Shown: positions 1 through 10,773 of the stretch, one piece after another
How the letters are laid out: every line of letters starts with the position of its first letter
How positions within the stretch are numbered: position 1 is the first letter of the stretch
Origin: Lingula anatina
Lineage: Eukaryota > Brachiopoda > Lingulata > Lingulida > Lingulidae
DNA length: 64,000 nucleotides
Reading direction: 5' to 3'
Assembly (NCBI RefSeq): GCF_001039355.2
Contig: NW_019774670.1
Span: forward strand, 276,776 to 340,775
Position numbers and translations under genes: made by a program
The notes under the pieces: model-generated
Databases searched by the model: none
Told to the model about the DNA's origin: nothing
What the model saw: the letters and a program-made list of their open reading frames with translations, nothing else

Positions 1-82
1 TAGATATCTCTCACGTCCACTGAAACTATTAGGCGGTAACTATCGTTTAGCGGCTTCAGTAGGCGTGCCAAACACCTATATA

Positions 83-1735
83 CAGGGTTGCTACTTAATA
101 TGGAATATTTTTTACCATTGTTATTTTTGAGTGCCGATTTAATTTTTTTTTGGGCTTGATTCATCAAAAAAGTATGTCACTGAGTGATAAAAGCATCCTG
201 TCTTCTGTTGTGAGATATTTTGGTAATGATCAATGATTTAAAATCTCACATAAGATGCCATTCAAAAGAAAGGAACACCCCCAGAAAACCATATCAACAG
301 TTTGATGTCAGTATTAACTTTAAGCTAAGATATTAAAGAAAATGATAGCCTCCGGACAGTGATATGTTACACAGTCAAAGAACTCACTACACTAAATCAT
401 CACGAAGTCAGTAATTGCGGGTATGACCGCCAGCAGCCGCTTGCAGCGCCCTCATCCTTCATGGCATACCCTGTGACGCGTTTTTTAGAGTTTGGATGGG
501 GATATCATTCCACGCAGTGATATTTGCCTGTCGCAGCTCATCACATTTACCGGCCGATGACCATAGCTATTAATTCTGTGTGTTACTTTTGCCCAAAGTT
601 TTTCAGTTGGGTTCATATCTGGGGAGTTTGCAGATCAAGGCATTTGCAGAACCCATTGGTTTTGAAGAAAACAGTGATTCTGCGGGCTCGATGTCGGGTT
701 GAGTAGTCGTCTTGATACACAAATTTGTTCCTGAAGATGACTCTTACCAATCGAAGCATTGTTTGCTGTAGAATGTCTCTGTAGGAATCCTGGATGAGGT
801 TGCCTCCTAGAAAAACCAACTGTTTCTGGGCACCGACATGAAATGCTCCCCAAACAGAGACGTTACCATCCCCTGCTTGCACCCTAGGCAGTACACAATC
901 ATCGTTTTATGACCCTCGTACACGTCGGTGGACACGGATTCGACCATCAACTTAAAAAAATCCATATCTGGCCTCATCACTGAAAACGACGTGATTCCAG
1001 TGTTTTAGCTGCAAACGCACGTGGTCCCCAGCCCATTGCAGACGTCGCTGTATATGACCTGCTGTTAACAGTGGTTTCCCTACTGGCCTTCGTGCAAAAT
1101 GACCGGCTTGCAGTAATCTCTTGTTCACGAGGGACCTGGAAACGGGCGTTTAAATGACATTCTGCCTCTCTTTTCTGAGGAAACTGGTTGTCTTTGTACG
1201 ACCAGCACGGCGTCCTCTAGGGAGAAGGCTTATTGGTGTGATACGCAGACACCCTGGTCGAGGTATTGGAGTAGGTGCCCCTGTTGCAGCATTTCTTTGG
1301 AGGACTTTACAAACGTTTCCTGATAAATGTTGAATTACCTATCAATGGCTGCCCGTTTCTGGCCATTTTCTCTGACAGCAAGAATCCCATAGTAATCTGC
1401 GTTGCTTAGCTGTCGAACCATATCTTCACTAAGGTTCCTGTCAAGTTTCAGAGCGATCCCTTTATTGCTTCTCTAAACACACTCCAAAGATTGACCAAAC
1501 CCATGCGTTTTTATACAAGGGCAGAAATTGCCGAAAGGACCACCCCTCTCATTTCTGACCACAGAACATGCAACTGCATGCATCAGTTGTTTCGAGAGTT
1601 GTGTGGTAATTAGGTAACACACCAGGCTACACATGAAGTGACACCTCAGCTTTGGATTTAAAATAGAGAGAAATTAAATATTTTGTAGAAAATTTACTCG
1701 CCAAAAATAATATTCCATATTAAGTGGTAACCCTG
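83..1735 (-). mobile_element. Tc1/mariner-like DNA transposon, degenerate copy 1
   Basis: The element begins CAGGGTTGCTACTTAATATG and ends with its inverted counterpart (CATATTAAGTGGTAACCCTG), flanked by TA at 81-82 and 1736-1737, the target duplication expected of the Tc1/mariner superfamily. The length of 1653 bp is typical. The minus strand holds a broken Tc1-type transposase. The first catalytic Asp lies near 976-978 in a 'HVVFSDEA' context, and the piece at 613-882 carries 'VWGAFHVGAQ' and 'YQDD', the second Asp region. Frameshifts and stops separate the pieces, so no active enzyme is made. Two relatives lie at 36994-38647 and 59443-61819. This copy appears to have landed inside an older MITE, a fragment of which is seen at 1738-1822. 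Confidence 0.88.
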
Positions 1736-1737
1736 TA

Positions 1738-1822
1738 TGTGCCGTATAAGCTAAAAGTAATTTAGCGGGAAACCCCTTGGAGATGGATCAATCCTGTTGA
1801 ATCGATCTAGACATGGGAACCC
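1738..1822. mobile_element. Fragment of a long-TIR MITE next to a splice acceptor
   Basis: The stretch from 'GTAATTTAGCGGGAAACCCC' through 'GATGGATCAATCCTG' to 'ACATGGGAACCCAG' matches one arm of the foldback element at 39757-39976. It ends about 17 bp before the splice acceptor of the exon at 1840. The other arm may be in the diverged DNA at 1-80, separated by the Tc1-like insertion, but that part is too eroded to be sure. Confidence 0.5.
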
Positions 1823-1839
1823 AGTCTTTATCTTCACAG

Positions 1840-2144
1840 GTTATGTAAACTGTGGTTGCTGGGCCGACGACAAAAACCAAGCAGTTCCTACTTTAGAAGG
1901 TCAAGATGAAAGACTACAGGGGGATTACAAAGAAAGAGAGAAACCAATACAGAAATGCTACAAAGCTGCCGAGAAACTCGGGTACCAGTATTTTGTCGTT
2001 CAAGACGGTGGATGGTGTGGGTCTTCCAGTAACGCTTCGCAGACATATAAGCAATTCGGGCCTTCTACCAATTGCCAATCAGACGGAAAGGGTGGACCCA
2101 ACGCCAACGAAGTGTACGAGATACAGTACAGTAGGTGTTTATGA
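1840..2144 (+). CDS. Last exon of an unidentified cysteine-rich extracellular protein
   Basis: The exon follows an acceptor (TTTATCTTCACAG ending at 1839) and runs open to a TGA at 2142-2144, coding about 101 residues. Landmarks are 'CGCWADD', 'LEGQDERLQGDY', 'PIQKC', 'YQYFVVQDGGWCGSS' and 'GGPNANEVYEI', with six or so cysteines. I recall a similar module, with a Gly-Gly-Trp-Cys core and a 'GGPxANxVY' end, in secreted multidomain proteins of cnidarians and amphioxus. I cannot name a formal family; a carbohydrate-binding WSC-like role is only a guess. Upstream exons are not in the window. An AATAAA lies about 190 bp after the stop. Confidence 0.6.
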
Positions 2145-2336
2145 TAGTATATTAATGAACATATATTGGGTAGATATTGGCCATTGGTATTGATTTGAAA
2201 AAATCTCGTATAGTTGTTTTTTAAATATATTTTGAGATTAAAAATGAAACATTAGAAACGAAAATGGACGTTAGGCCTTTATATAACTATTAGCCGTTCA
2301 TTTTCACTGGGCGCTTTAAACACTTTTTTCTTATTC

Positions 2337-2342
2337 AATAAA
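2337..2342 (+). promoter_or_regulatory. Candidate polyadenylation signal for the exon at 1840
   Basis: AATAAA in 'TTATTCAATAAACAGCGAC', about 190 bp past the stop codon. The rest of 2145-2555 is AT-rich with no coding signal. A second AATAAA lies near 2446. Confidence 0.4.
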
Positions 2343-2555
2343 CAGCGACTAAAATGCTGAAAAAGGATAAAGTTAAAGATAAATGTTTTGTGTATTTTCT
2401 TTAAATTATCTTTTGGTGTGTATTTGTAAGGAGGCATTGGTAAGAAATAAACGGGTTATTGTTTTGTTACCAGCGGTTGCATAAGTGGAACGATATTTAT
2501 TTTTGTCGATCTGGTTTACGATTGTCCATTCAAAATTCGTATGTTTTTAGTTATA

Positions 2556-4945
2556 ATAATAATAATTATAATATTTATTTATAGTCTAAAATCCAACATG
2601 TGTTCAGTAGACTTTACAAAAATTATAAAATTCAAATTAAAAGAAAAATATTGCTAATGGTTATAAGATGAAAGGATATATAAAATGGATAAAAAAGGGG
2701 AAATTAAAGCTATGACTAAGAACAGTTTTTCTTAAGAAGTGTTTTTTCAAGAATTTAAAGATAATATTGTTTAAAAAGGTGGGTTTTTAGTTCCTTTTTA
2801 AAATGTCCAGGGTCCACAATTTGTCTAAGACTGATGGGTAAAATATTCCATTCTTTTGGTGCTGCAAATTTAAAAGCTTTATCACCGTATGATACTAATC
2901 TTGCCTTATAAGCCTTAAGAAGAAGGTGATCACCTGATCTGAGATTTCTTGATGTCACGTAGTGTAAAACAAGCTCATTTAAATAAGAAGGTGCAAGTTT
3001 ATAAAATGCTGCATGTGCAAATGTTAAAAGTTTGAATAAAATGCGTGCTCGAACAGGGAGCCAGTGCAACATCTTTAAAACAGGAGTAATGTGGTTGTCT
3101 TTTGGAGTGCGGGTCAGTAGGCGAGCAGATATATTCTGTACACGCTGTAGCCGTTTGATTTGTTCCTCTGAAGATCCATAAAGAAGGGAGTTGCAGAAAT
3201 CAAGTCTCGATGTAACCAGGGCATGTATAACTGTTGCTGTAGTAGAGTCGGTTAAATGTTTTCGTAAGGAACCAATGTTTCTAATATTGAACATACATGT
3301 TTTAGATACGTTAGCAATTTGCCTGTTCATGGACAATGTACTGGAACACCAAAGACAAGTTGAGCTAATTCAGAGAGAACTCCGTCCACGCATACTTGTT
3401 GTGATCTGCCTGTGAGGTAAGAACGGAAAAGATTTAGTGCTGTATCTTTTAACCCAACAGTTTCTTCCAAAAATGACAGCAGTAGCTGATGATCAGCAGT
3501 GTCAAATGTGGCCGATAGGTCCAAGAGAACAAGTAACACAGCGGAGTGACTGTCGATCGCACATAGCAAATCATTTTTAATTCTAAAGAGTGCTGACTCG
3601 GTGCTATGATTCACCTTGTATGCCGACTGCATTTTCTCAACCAAGTTATTTGCATCTAAGTGATTGAACAATCTTGTGGCGATCACACGCTCTACCACTT
3701 TAGACAGAAATGACAAGTTAGATACAGGTCGATAATTTTGCAATAGTTCTGCATTTAGGTTAGGTTTTTTCAGTAGTGGACGGATAATTGCAGACTTAAA
3801 CAATTCAGGAAAATTCCCGGTTTTAAAGCAAATGTTTACAATGTGAGTTATGAGACCAATGATTGCAGGGAGAATCTGGGAGAGCAGTGTTGTCGGCATA
3901 GGGTCAAGGAGGCACGATGTCTTAGATCTAGAAATGATTTTTGTCACCTCGTCTTCCGTTGCTTCCTCAAAGGCAGTAAGTAAGAGTGAAGGCTTCGGGA
4001 GAAGATAAGAGATTGGGGGATGTAATGGTGTTGCAATGTCTGTTCTAATGATTCAAGTTCGCCATATATTTTACTGATTTTTGCGATGAAGAAAGATCCC
4101 ATGCTGTCAGCTAGGTCTTTCAAAGACGTTGAGGGTGGGTGCGCTACGCGTTTGTTCTTACCCATAAGACTATTAACAGTTGTAAACAATGCTTTTTGGT
4201 CACCGTCACACGCGTCTATCATCTCTGAATAAAAAGTTTACTTAGCTTTTTTGATAAGTTGGTTAACACGGTGACACTCCTCCTTGTAGCGCTGGTGGTG
4301 AATGGTTAATTTGCTTCTTCGCCACAGATTTTCTGCCTGTCTGCGATCCCTCTTTGCAGCAAGAATATCATCATTAATCCATGGTTGAAGGGTTTTTGCT
4401 TTCAAAGGTGCTAACTGGTCCAATGACTGGGACAAAATTTGGTCGTAGTACATGACACATTCATTCGGATCACAGTTCAAGAAGTTCAGTTCCTTAATTT
4501 TGGTAGACACTAAGTTATGGAGTTCGCTGATGTCAATGTCTTTTATTTTTCTGTATGACACTGTCTTTTTTCGGGTGGGGTTTGCCACACTGAAGATCAG
4601 CTTGAATGATATGATGATCAGAAATTAGATGGCACACTACACAGTTATTAACTAGGGCATCATCCTCCCTAGATAGAACTAAATCTAAGGTGTGGCCACG
4701 CACATGCGTGGGACCTGTGACATGCTGGACTAATCCAAATGAGGTTAAAAAAGCTGTGAATTGCTTAGTTTCAGTGTTTTCGGTCTTTTCCCAATGTAAA
4801 TTCTTATCCCCAATTTTCCCTTCAGTGGCCCCAGATATTCAAGAAGCTCACTAAATTCAGTTAAAAAGGAAGATTTGGGTATTCTGTTTGCCTTTGAATG
4901 TGGTATTCTGTATATGATATGATAGTTATAAGTGATAATTTATAA
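2556..4945 (-). mobile_element. 5'-truncated, internally deleted CR1/L2-type LINE
   Basis: Read on the minus strand, the order is as follows. The end of an endonuclease domain is at about 4589-4800 ('THVRGHTLDLVLS' and the 'SDHHII' motif). A linker region follows at 4238-4588 ('PWINDDILAAKRDRRQAENLW'-like). Next is a reverse transcriptase part at 3327-3947 with 'LLKKPNLN', 'NYRPVSNLSFLSKVVERV' and the catalytic box A 'LLDLSATFDTADH'. A C-terminal part at 2755-3336 holds 'LHWLPVRARILFKLL' and 'LAPSYLNEL'. The frame is broken between parts. The strand jumps from 'FGVP' directly to 'SMNRQIANV', so the segment with the YADD catalytic box is missing. The 3' end fades into an (ATT)n tract near 2556-2576, as expected for these clades. 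The copy is dead. Confidence 0.88.
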
Positions 4946-4948
4946 AAG

Positions 4949-5487
4949 CAGTGGCGGATTCCCCTGATCCCCATTTTTCGATTTCTGGTGCAATTAGAAA
5001 TTTGACAAGTCGAATCACAGTTCTAAGCTGTGCCAAATGGCACCGTTCGCCCTATCAAATACCAAATAATTTTCGAGACCCTTCAACAGGCCCCGAACGC
5101 CACGCCAAGTGGGGGGAGGGGGAGGGGCGGCTGTGCATACCCGCCCCCCCNNNNNNNNNNNNNNNNNNNNNNNNNNNNNNNNNNNNNNNNNNNNNNNNNN
5201 NNNNNNNNNNNNNNNNNNNNNNNNNNNNNNNNNNNNNNNNNNNNNNNNNNNNNNNNNNNNNNNNNNNNNNNNNNNNNNNNNNNNNNNNNNNNNNNNNNNN
5301 NNNNNNNNNNNNNNNNCCCAGTTCTAAGCTTTGCCAAAAGGGCCCGTTCCCCCTATCAAATACCAAAAAATTTTCGGGGCCCCTCAACAGGCCCCGAACC
5401 CCCCCCCAAGGGGGGGGGGGGGGGGGGGGGGCTGTGCATACCCCCCCCCCCCCCCCCCCCCTTCAAGTAATCTTGGATCCGCCCCTG
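4949..5487. mobile_element. CAGTGGCGG-family MITE, interrupted by an N gap
   Basis: It begins CAGTGGCGGATTCCCCTGA and ends TTGGATCCGCCCCTG, the inverted termini of the family whose compact 250-bp member is at 13349-13598. Shared inner segments include 'TTCGATTTCTG', 'TTAGAAATTTGAC', 'CATAGTTCTAA'-like and 'CAACAGGCCCCGAAC'. Bases 5151-5316 are N, and the left and right parts share the same 'AGTTCTAAGC..TGCCAAA' segment, so two overlapping contigs or copies may be joined here. Long G and C runs flank the gap. Confidence 0.75.
5151..5316. other. Assembly gap (166 N)
   Basis: A run of N lies inside the G/C-homopolymer part of a MITE. Any protein read through it is meaningless. Confidence 0.98.
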
Positions 5488-5615
5488 CTGGAGCCCCCTT
5501 CGATTTCTGAAAATAAATCTTACAAATGGTCCCCTCTTGATATTAGAATTTGACTAGTTGTATCATAGTTCTAAACAGCACCAAATGGCACCGTTAGCCC
5601 TCTAAAATAGGCCTA
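5488..5615. mobile_element. Truncated second copy of the CAGTGGCGG MITE
   Basis: 'GGAGCCCCCTTCGATTTCTG', 'TTAGAATTTGACTAG', 'CATAGTTCTAAACAGCACC' and 'ATGGCACCGTTAGCCCTC' repeat the inner part of the preceding element. The copy abuts it and fades out near 5615 without a terminal repeat. Confidence 0.6.
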
Positions 5616-6589
5616 CCAACTTTTTTCGGACACGAAGAAGGCAATAGTTGCGTCGTGAGTGCAAAGTTAAAGCGGATTTTTAGACGGCATGGTTAGATTA
5701 TATTTTTATTCTTTTGGAACTTTAAACAGACAACATGTCTACTTGTAGAAATACTTGGTATATGATGTGAAAACGTGTCACGAAGCTTGAAGTTGCAATA
5801 TTGTGTTTATTATCAGTCAACTTGTTTTTATAATTACTTGCTGCATCGATCGACAGCGCAACAAAGAACGAAAAAAATCTCGCGAGGCTGAAAATCGTTG
5901 TCATGTGCAATTTTTGCATGATTGCAACCTGATATGCCCATATCTTATTATTGTTTGGTGCTTTAGGGTTAGTGCTGCAATTATTTAACCATCTGAAAAC
6001 TCGCCACAACATTGAAAAAAAGATACACCATCGTGGCTCGGTGCCATTTGGAGTAGTTGTTAGTTGCGATCTACTTCCTGGTTTTAACAAGGTCGTCTGA
6101 GGACCGTTCTAATTGCAGCAATAACCATAAAACACCAAACTTTAATTAGATATAGGCATATCAGATTTCAAACAAGCAAAAAGTGTTCAGGAAGAAAGCC
6201 ACACAAAGACCCGACGTTGTTTTGTCTTCGAGATTTCCTCCTCATTGTTTACTGAAAATATTATAATTTATTTAACCAAGAAAGCAATTAAGTGATGGCA
6301 CATTGTTATGAATTTAGTCACCATGGGGCATTTCGCTGAGCGTTTAAAAGAACTAACGACACATTTTATCACCACGCGTTCAAGCAAAGGGAGAGAGAGA
6401 GAAAAGTCTGATCAATTGGAAGGGGAACCGATATGTACTGTACTTATATGTGCTCGGTATAGATAAAACTGAAATAATCCGTTTTGGGTGCTTTGAACGA
6501 ACACTTACCTGATATAAAGTACGTAATTATTTCTGCTACTAAATAATCTGCCTTTACACACGTTAAATCTATATACTTCTGCAATCTGT
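5616..6589. other. Non-coding stretch, nothing recognised
   Basis: AT-rich DNA with short open frames only. It contains no splice-bounded exon, no known domain and a short (GA)n near 6390-6405. Confidence 0.4.
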
Positions 6590-6958
6590 TTTGTTAAAGG
6601 GAAAACAACTGTTCATTTTGGCCAAAAAAAAAAAAAAAAAAATGAACATTCCTGGGGTAAAGGAAAAATTTTCCCATACTTCTCGATGGTTAATAAATCC
6701 ATTCCCATATTCAAATTTATTCCCTGTTTTCTTCTAAAAAAAAATTTTTTTTTGTTATATTTTCTTAAGAGATTAATACAGAGTGTAGCCATCTATGGAG
6801 GGCACGTGATGTGATGGCAAGCACAAACTCTAGAATAAATACGTTAACCGCCATTTTGGTGGTTAAATAGAATAAATAATATTTCTATGAGTTGGTTGCA
6901 ATGTATTTATAGTGAAATATGGATATCTTACGAACAGCTGTTCCCCCTTTAGTAACGA
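6590..6958 (+). repeat. Dispersed repeat shared with 58637-58995
   Basis: Both places share, in the same order and orientation, 'CTGTTCATTTTGG', a 'TTTTCC..CATACTT'-like part, 'GTGGCCATCTAT'-like, 'ACGTG.TCTGATGGCAAGCA', 'CAGAATAA', 'TAACCGCC', 'TTGGTGGT' and 'GTGAAATATGGATATC'. Length is about 360 bp in each. No terminal inverted repeat or coding sequence is evident; a SINE or degenerate MITE is possible. Confidence 0.6.
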
Positions 6959-7263
6959 TATTATTAAGTAGGTGGATTATCATTATGACAGCTAAGTACA
7001 AGTGTATGTATGTGTGTGTGTGGATGTACCAGTACGTGAAGGATATAAGCATTTGTGTATATGCAAATGTACATATGCAGGTGTTTTAGTATGTGTGTAC
7101 ATGTACGCTTATATTGATAGTCATGAAGTGAGTAAACGAGAATTGTTTTTCTCAAATAGAAGAATTTGTAGAATTGATGTTCTCAGAATGAACGATATTT
7201 GTACAGCAGCAAGTAAAGTAAACGGGTAGAAAGTCGCAGGAGATTGAAAGAAGTAAAGCCTCG

Positions 7264-8092
7264 GTCACAACCGGACGCACGAATTTTAGAATCGTACGTT
7301 CCCTGCGATATTTGGGTGCAGTAGAAATCGTGGAGTTCGTAGAGGTAGAGAAAAGTTTGCATTGAAAAAGCGCAAGTCTGTTCTGCGAGTCGCAGGGTTC
7401 ACGTGGGAAGCAGGGACGCTAAATGAAAGGTGCGATGTACTCATTTCTTGAGTTTGTTTTGCTACCTGCGTACGTGGCACGCACTCACCATTTATGAAGA
7501 GAATGCGACGCACGGTGAAAGTAGTTTCCTTTTGCTTCACACTTGCCTCATACACTTGTAATAACGTACTGACAGCGTACGTCAGTTTCGTCTCCTGTTC
7601 TCCCCTTCTTTCTTTTTCCTCCTACCTTCTTTTCTGTTCTCTTAGCTCCTTACCTTGCCTTTTGGAGGCATATTAGAAGCTGAATTGAGCAAATTTCGAA
7701 ATTTTTGAAATTTTGTACAAGCGACGTTATTTGTCGAGACATGAGCGTGCATCGTGAGCACGCCTTTTATACTCCTGGCGTGGGTGACACACTTCCGCCG
7801 TGCATTCGACTTTGTTCGTTAGCTGTGAGGGCGTGCGTCGTACTCAACATGCTCCTTCATTGTTCACAACGTGCGCCTTGGACCACGCACGAGTCACTTG
7901 CATACTTCTCGCGATCTCCTTGCGAGTGGAGCAAGTTACGTTTGCGGCCTCGCTGTTCGCAGATTATTCGTAGAATCTTTTGGACATGTTCAACATCCTC
8001 CGTACGTGCTTACGGGCTGTCTGCGAACGTGAGATTCTGGGCAAAATTTGGACGCAAACAGGCCGTAAGAGCCCGTCCGGCCGGTTGTGACA
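7264..8092. mobile_element. MITE with GTCACAACCGG termini
   Basis: The left end is GGTCACAACCGGACG (from 7264) and the right end is the inverted CGTCCGGCCGGTTGTGAC (to 8091), an imperfect terminal repeat of about 18 bp around 830 bp of sequence without a usable reading frame. Target duplication is unclear. The right part recurs at 9215-9652 only because of the contig overlap there. It sits in what is probably an intron of the sushi-domain gene. Confidence 0.6.
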
Positions 8093-9213
8093 GAAGTGAA
8101 TATATGATATGAACGGACATAAAGGTGTTGTGGTTGCTACCTCGCGTAACTACTCAAGTAGAAGTCAATGCTATCGTCACAAATATGAATTTTTTATGCT
8201 TTATAAGAGTACCACCGGTGAATGTATCCCAGGAAAGAAATTTATGGGAAAACATACACGACAAAAGACAGTTTTCAAATTCAGAGTGAAACATTGACGA
8301 TTTTTTTGCTTGTGTTTCAGGAAAAAGTCCCAGTAAATGTAACTCTTCGGCAAACACCGACCACACTACTAGTGAAGTTACAAGCACGTCAGAAATGTCC
8401 AATGTCAATGACACTACGCCGAATATCATCAAAATCATAAACACGGCCAGCGAAACCACACCCACTGTCACTGGAACCACGCCTTCCATCAACAAAACCA
8501 TGCCCACAGTCGACAAAACTACGCTGAATGTCACCAAAACCATAACAACGGCCAGCGAAACCACACCCCCTGTCACCGGAACCACGCCTCCTATCAACAA
8601 AACCACGCCCTCAGTCGAAGAAACCACATCGCCTGCCAACAAAGCCATTTCTACGTTAGCAGCAACTAGATTAAGCTTCGATAACTCTACGCCCTCCGAC
8701 TATGAAACCACGACAACCGCCGTTGAAACCACTTCAACCTTTACAGAATTCACGCCCAATGTCCTTGTGGCCAGCTGTGCCCTGCCTTTTGCAGTTGACT
8801 CTCTGTCTGACCTAAACATGTCTGAGGCTTCTTTAGTGGACACAGTCTCTTTCGGTGTACTGGGTAACAATCTCATGTTCAATGTTAACGCCACTCTGAT
8901 GACCCGGTGCAAGAACGGCTACAGGTTTAGCGATAAAACCAGAACAAAGGTGTTGACCTGTTCTCAGAACGGCACGTGGAGACCGGATACTTGTCAATGT
9001 AATTATGCCACATATTGTATTAACATGATGTTTCAGCAAGATGCATGGAATTAAGAAGGGTGTATCAAAAACATAATTTATGACGATAGATATGTGTCCT
9101 AAATCAAGAATTCAAATCTACAAAAGCAATACAAGTACTTTGATTACAAAAGTATTAGTCAAAATTATCTTTCAATCGATCAAGTATTGGTTTTAAATGT
9201 TAAATTATCTTTA
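7655..9213. repeat. 1559-bp direct repeat, copy 1 (assembly overlap)
   Basis: I see no difference between this segment and 9215-10773. The two are separated by one N (9214). Identical blocks abutting a single N are the signature of overlapping contig ends placed side by side. Confidence 0.9.
8321..8998 (+). CDS. Thr-rich stalk plus sushi exon, duplicate copy
   Basis: This is the same exon as 9881-10558. It is bounded by the acceptor TTGCTTGTGTTTCAG (ends 8320) and the donor AAT|GTAATT (8999). It is almost certainly the same genomic exon assembled twice, because no third exon follows before the N. See the gene entry at 9881-11935 for content. Confidence 0.8.
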
Positions 9214-9214
9214 N

Positions 9215-10773
9215 TTGCCTTTTGGAGGCATATTAGAAGCTGAATTGAGCAAATTTCGAAATTTTTGAAATTTTGTACAAGCGACGTTATTTGTCGAGAC
9301 ATGAGCGTGCATCGTGAGCACGCCTTTTATACTCCTGGCGTGGGTGACACACTTCCGCCGTGCATTCGACTTTGTTCGTTAGCTGTGAGGGCGTGCGTCG
9401 TACTCAACATGCTCCTTCATTGTTCACAACGTGCGCCTTGGACCACGCACGAGTCACTTGCATACTTCTCGCGATCTCCTTGCGAGTGGAGCAAGTTACG
9501 TTTGCGGCCTCGCTGTTCGCAGATTATTCGTAGAATCTTTTGGACATGTTCAACATCCTCCGTACGTGCTTACGGGCTGTCTGCGAACGTGAGATTCTGG
9601 GCAAAATTTGGACGCAAACAGGCCGTAAGAGCCCGTCCGGCCGGTTGTGACAGAAGTGAATATATGATATGAACGGACATAAAGGTGTTGTGGTTGCTAC
9701 CTCGCGTAACTACTCAAGTAGAAGTCAATGCTATCGTCACAAATATGAATTTTTTATGCTTTATAAGAGTACCACCGGTGAATGTATCCCAGGAAAGAAA
9801 TTTATGGGAAAACATACACGACAAAAGACAGTTTTCAAATTCAGAGTGAAACATTGACGATTTTTTTGCTTGTGTTTCAGGAAAAAGTCCCAGTAAATGT
9901 AACTCTTCGGCAAACACCGACCACACTACTAGTGAAGTTACAAGCACGTCAGAAATGTCCAATGTCAATGACACTACGCCGAATATCATCAAAATCATAA
10001 ACACGGCCAGCGAAACCACACCCACTGTCACTGGAACCACGCCTTCCATCAACAAAACCATGCCCACAGTCGACAAAACTACGCTGAATGTCACCAAAAC
10101 CATAACAACGGCCAGCGAAACCACACCCCCTGTCACCGGAACCACGCCTCCTATCAACAAAACCACGCCCTCAGTCGAAGAAACCACATCGCCTGCCAAC
10201 AAAGCCATTTCTACGTTAGCAGCAACTAGATTAAGCTTCGATAACTCTACGCCCTCCGACTATGAAACCACGACAACCGCCGTTGAAACCACTTCAACCT
10301 TTACAGAATTCACGCCCAATGTCCTTGTGGCCAGCTGTGCCCTGCCTTTTGCAGTTGACTCTCTGTCTGACCTAAACATGTCTGAGGCTTCTTTAGTGGA
10401 CACAGTCTCTTTCGGTGTACTGGGTAACAATCTCATGTTCAATGTTAACGCCACTCTGATGACCCGGTGCAAGAACGGCTACAGGTTTAGCGATAAAACC
10501 AGAACAAAGGTGTTGACCTGTTCTCAGAACGGCACGTGGAGACCGGATACTTGTCAATGTAATTATGCCACATATTGTATTAACATGATGTTTCAGCAAG
10601 ATGCATGGAATTAAGAAGGGTGTATCAAAAACATAATTTATGACGATAGATATGTGTCCTAAATCAAGAATTCAAATCTACAAAAGCAATACAAGTACTT
10701 TGATTACAAAAGTATTAGTCAAAATTATCTTTCAATCGATCAAGTATTGGTTTTAAATGTTAAATTATCTTTA
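9215..10773. repeat. 1559-bp direct repeat, copy 2
   Basis: Second copy of the block at 7655-9213. This copy continues directly into the next exon (10777), so it is the one in the correct context for the gene. Confidence 0.9.

Noticed and set aside
7705-8112. 135-residue plus-strand frame (also at 9265-9672)
   Set aside because: Lies within the GTCACAACCGG MITE; no domain, no splice support, and the copy is an assembly overlap.
8154-8648. Val-rich 164-residue minus-strand frame (also at 9714-10208)
   Set aside because: Antisense shadow of the Thr-rich stalk exon; ACC/ACN codons read as GGT/GTN.
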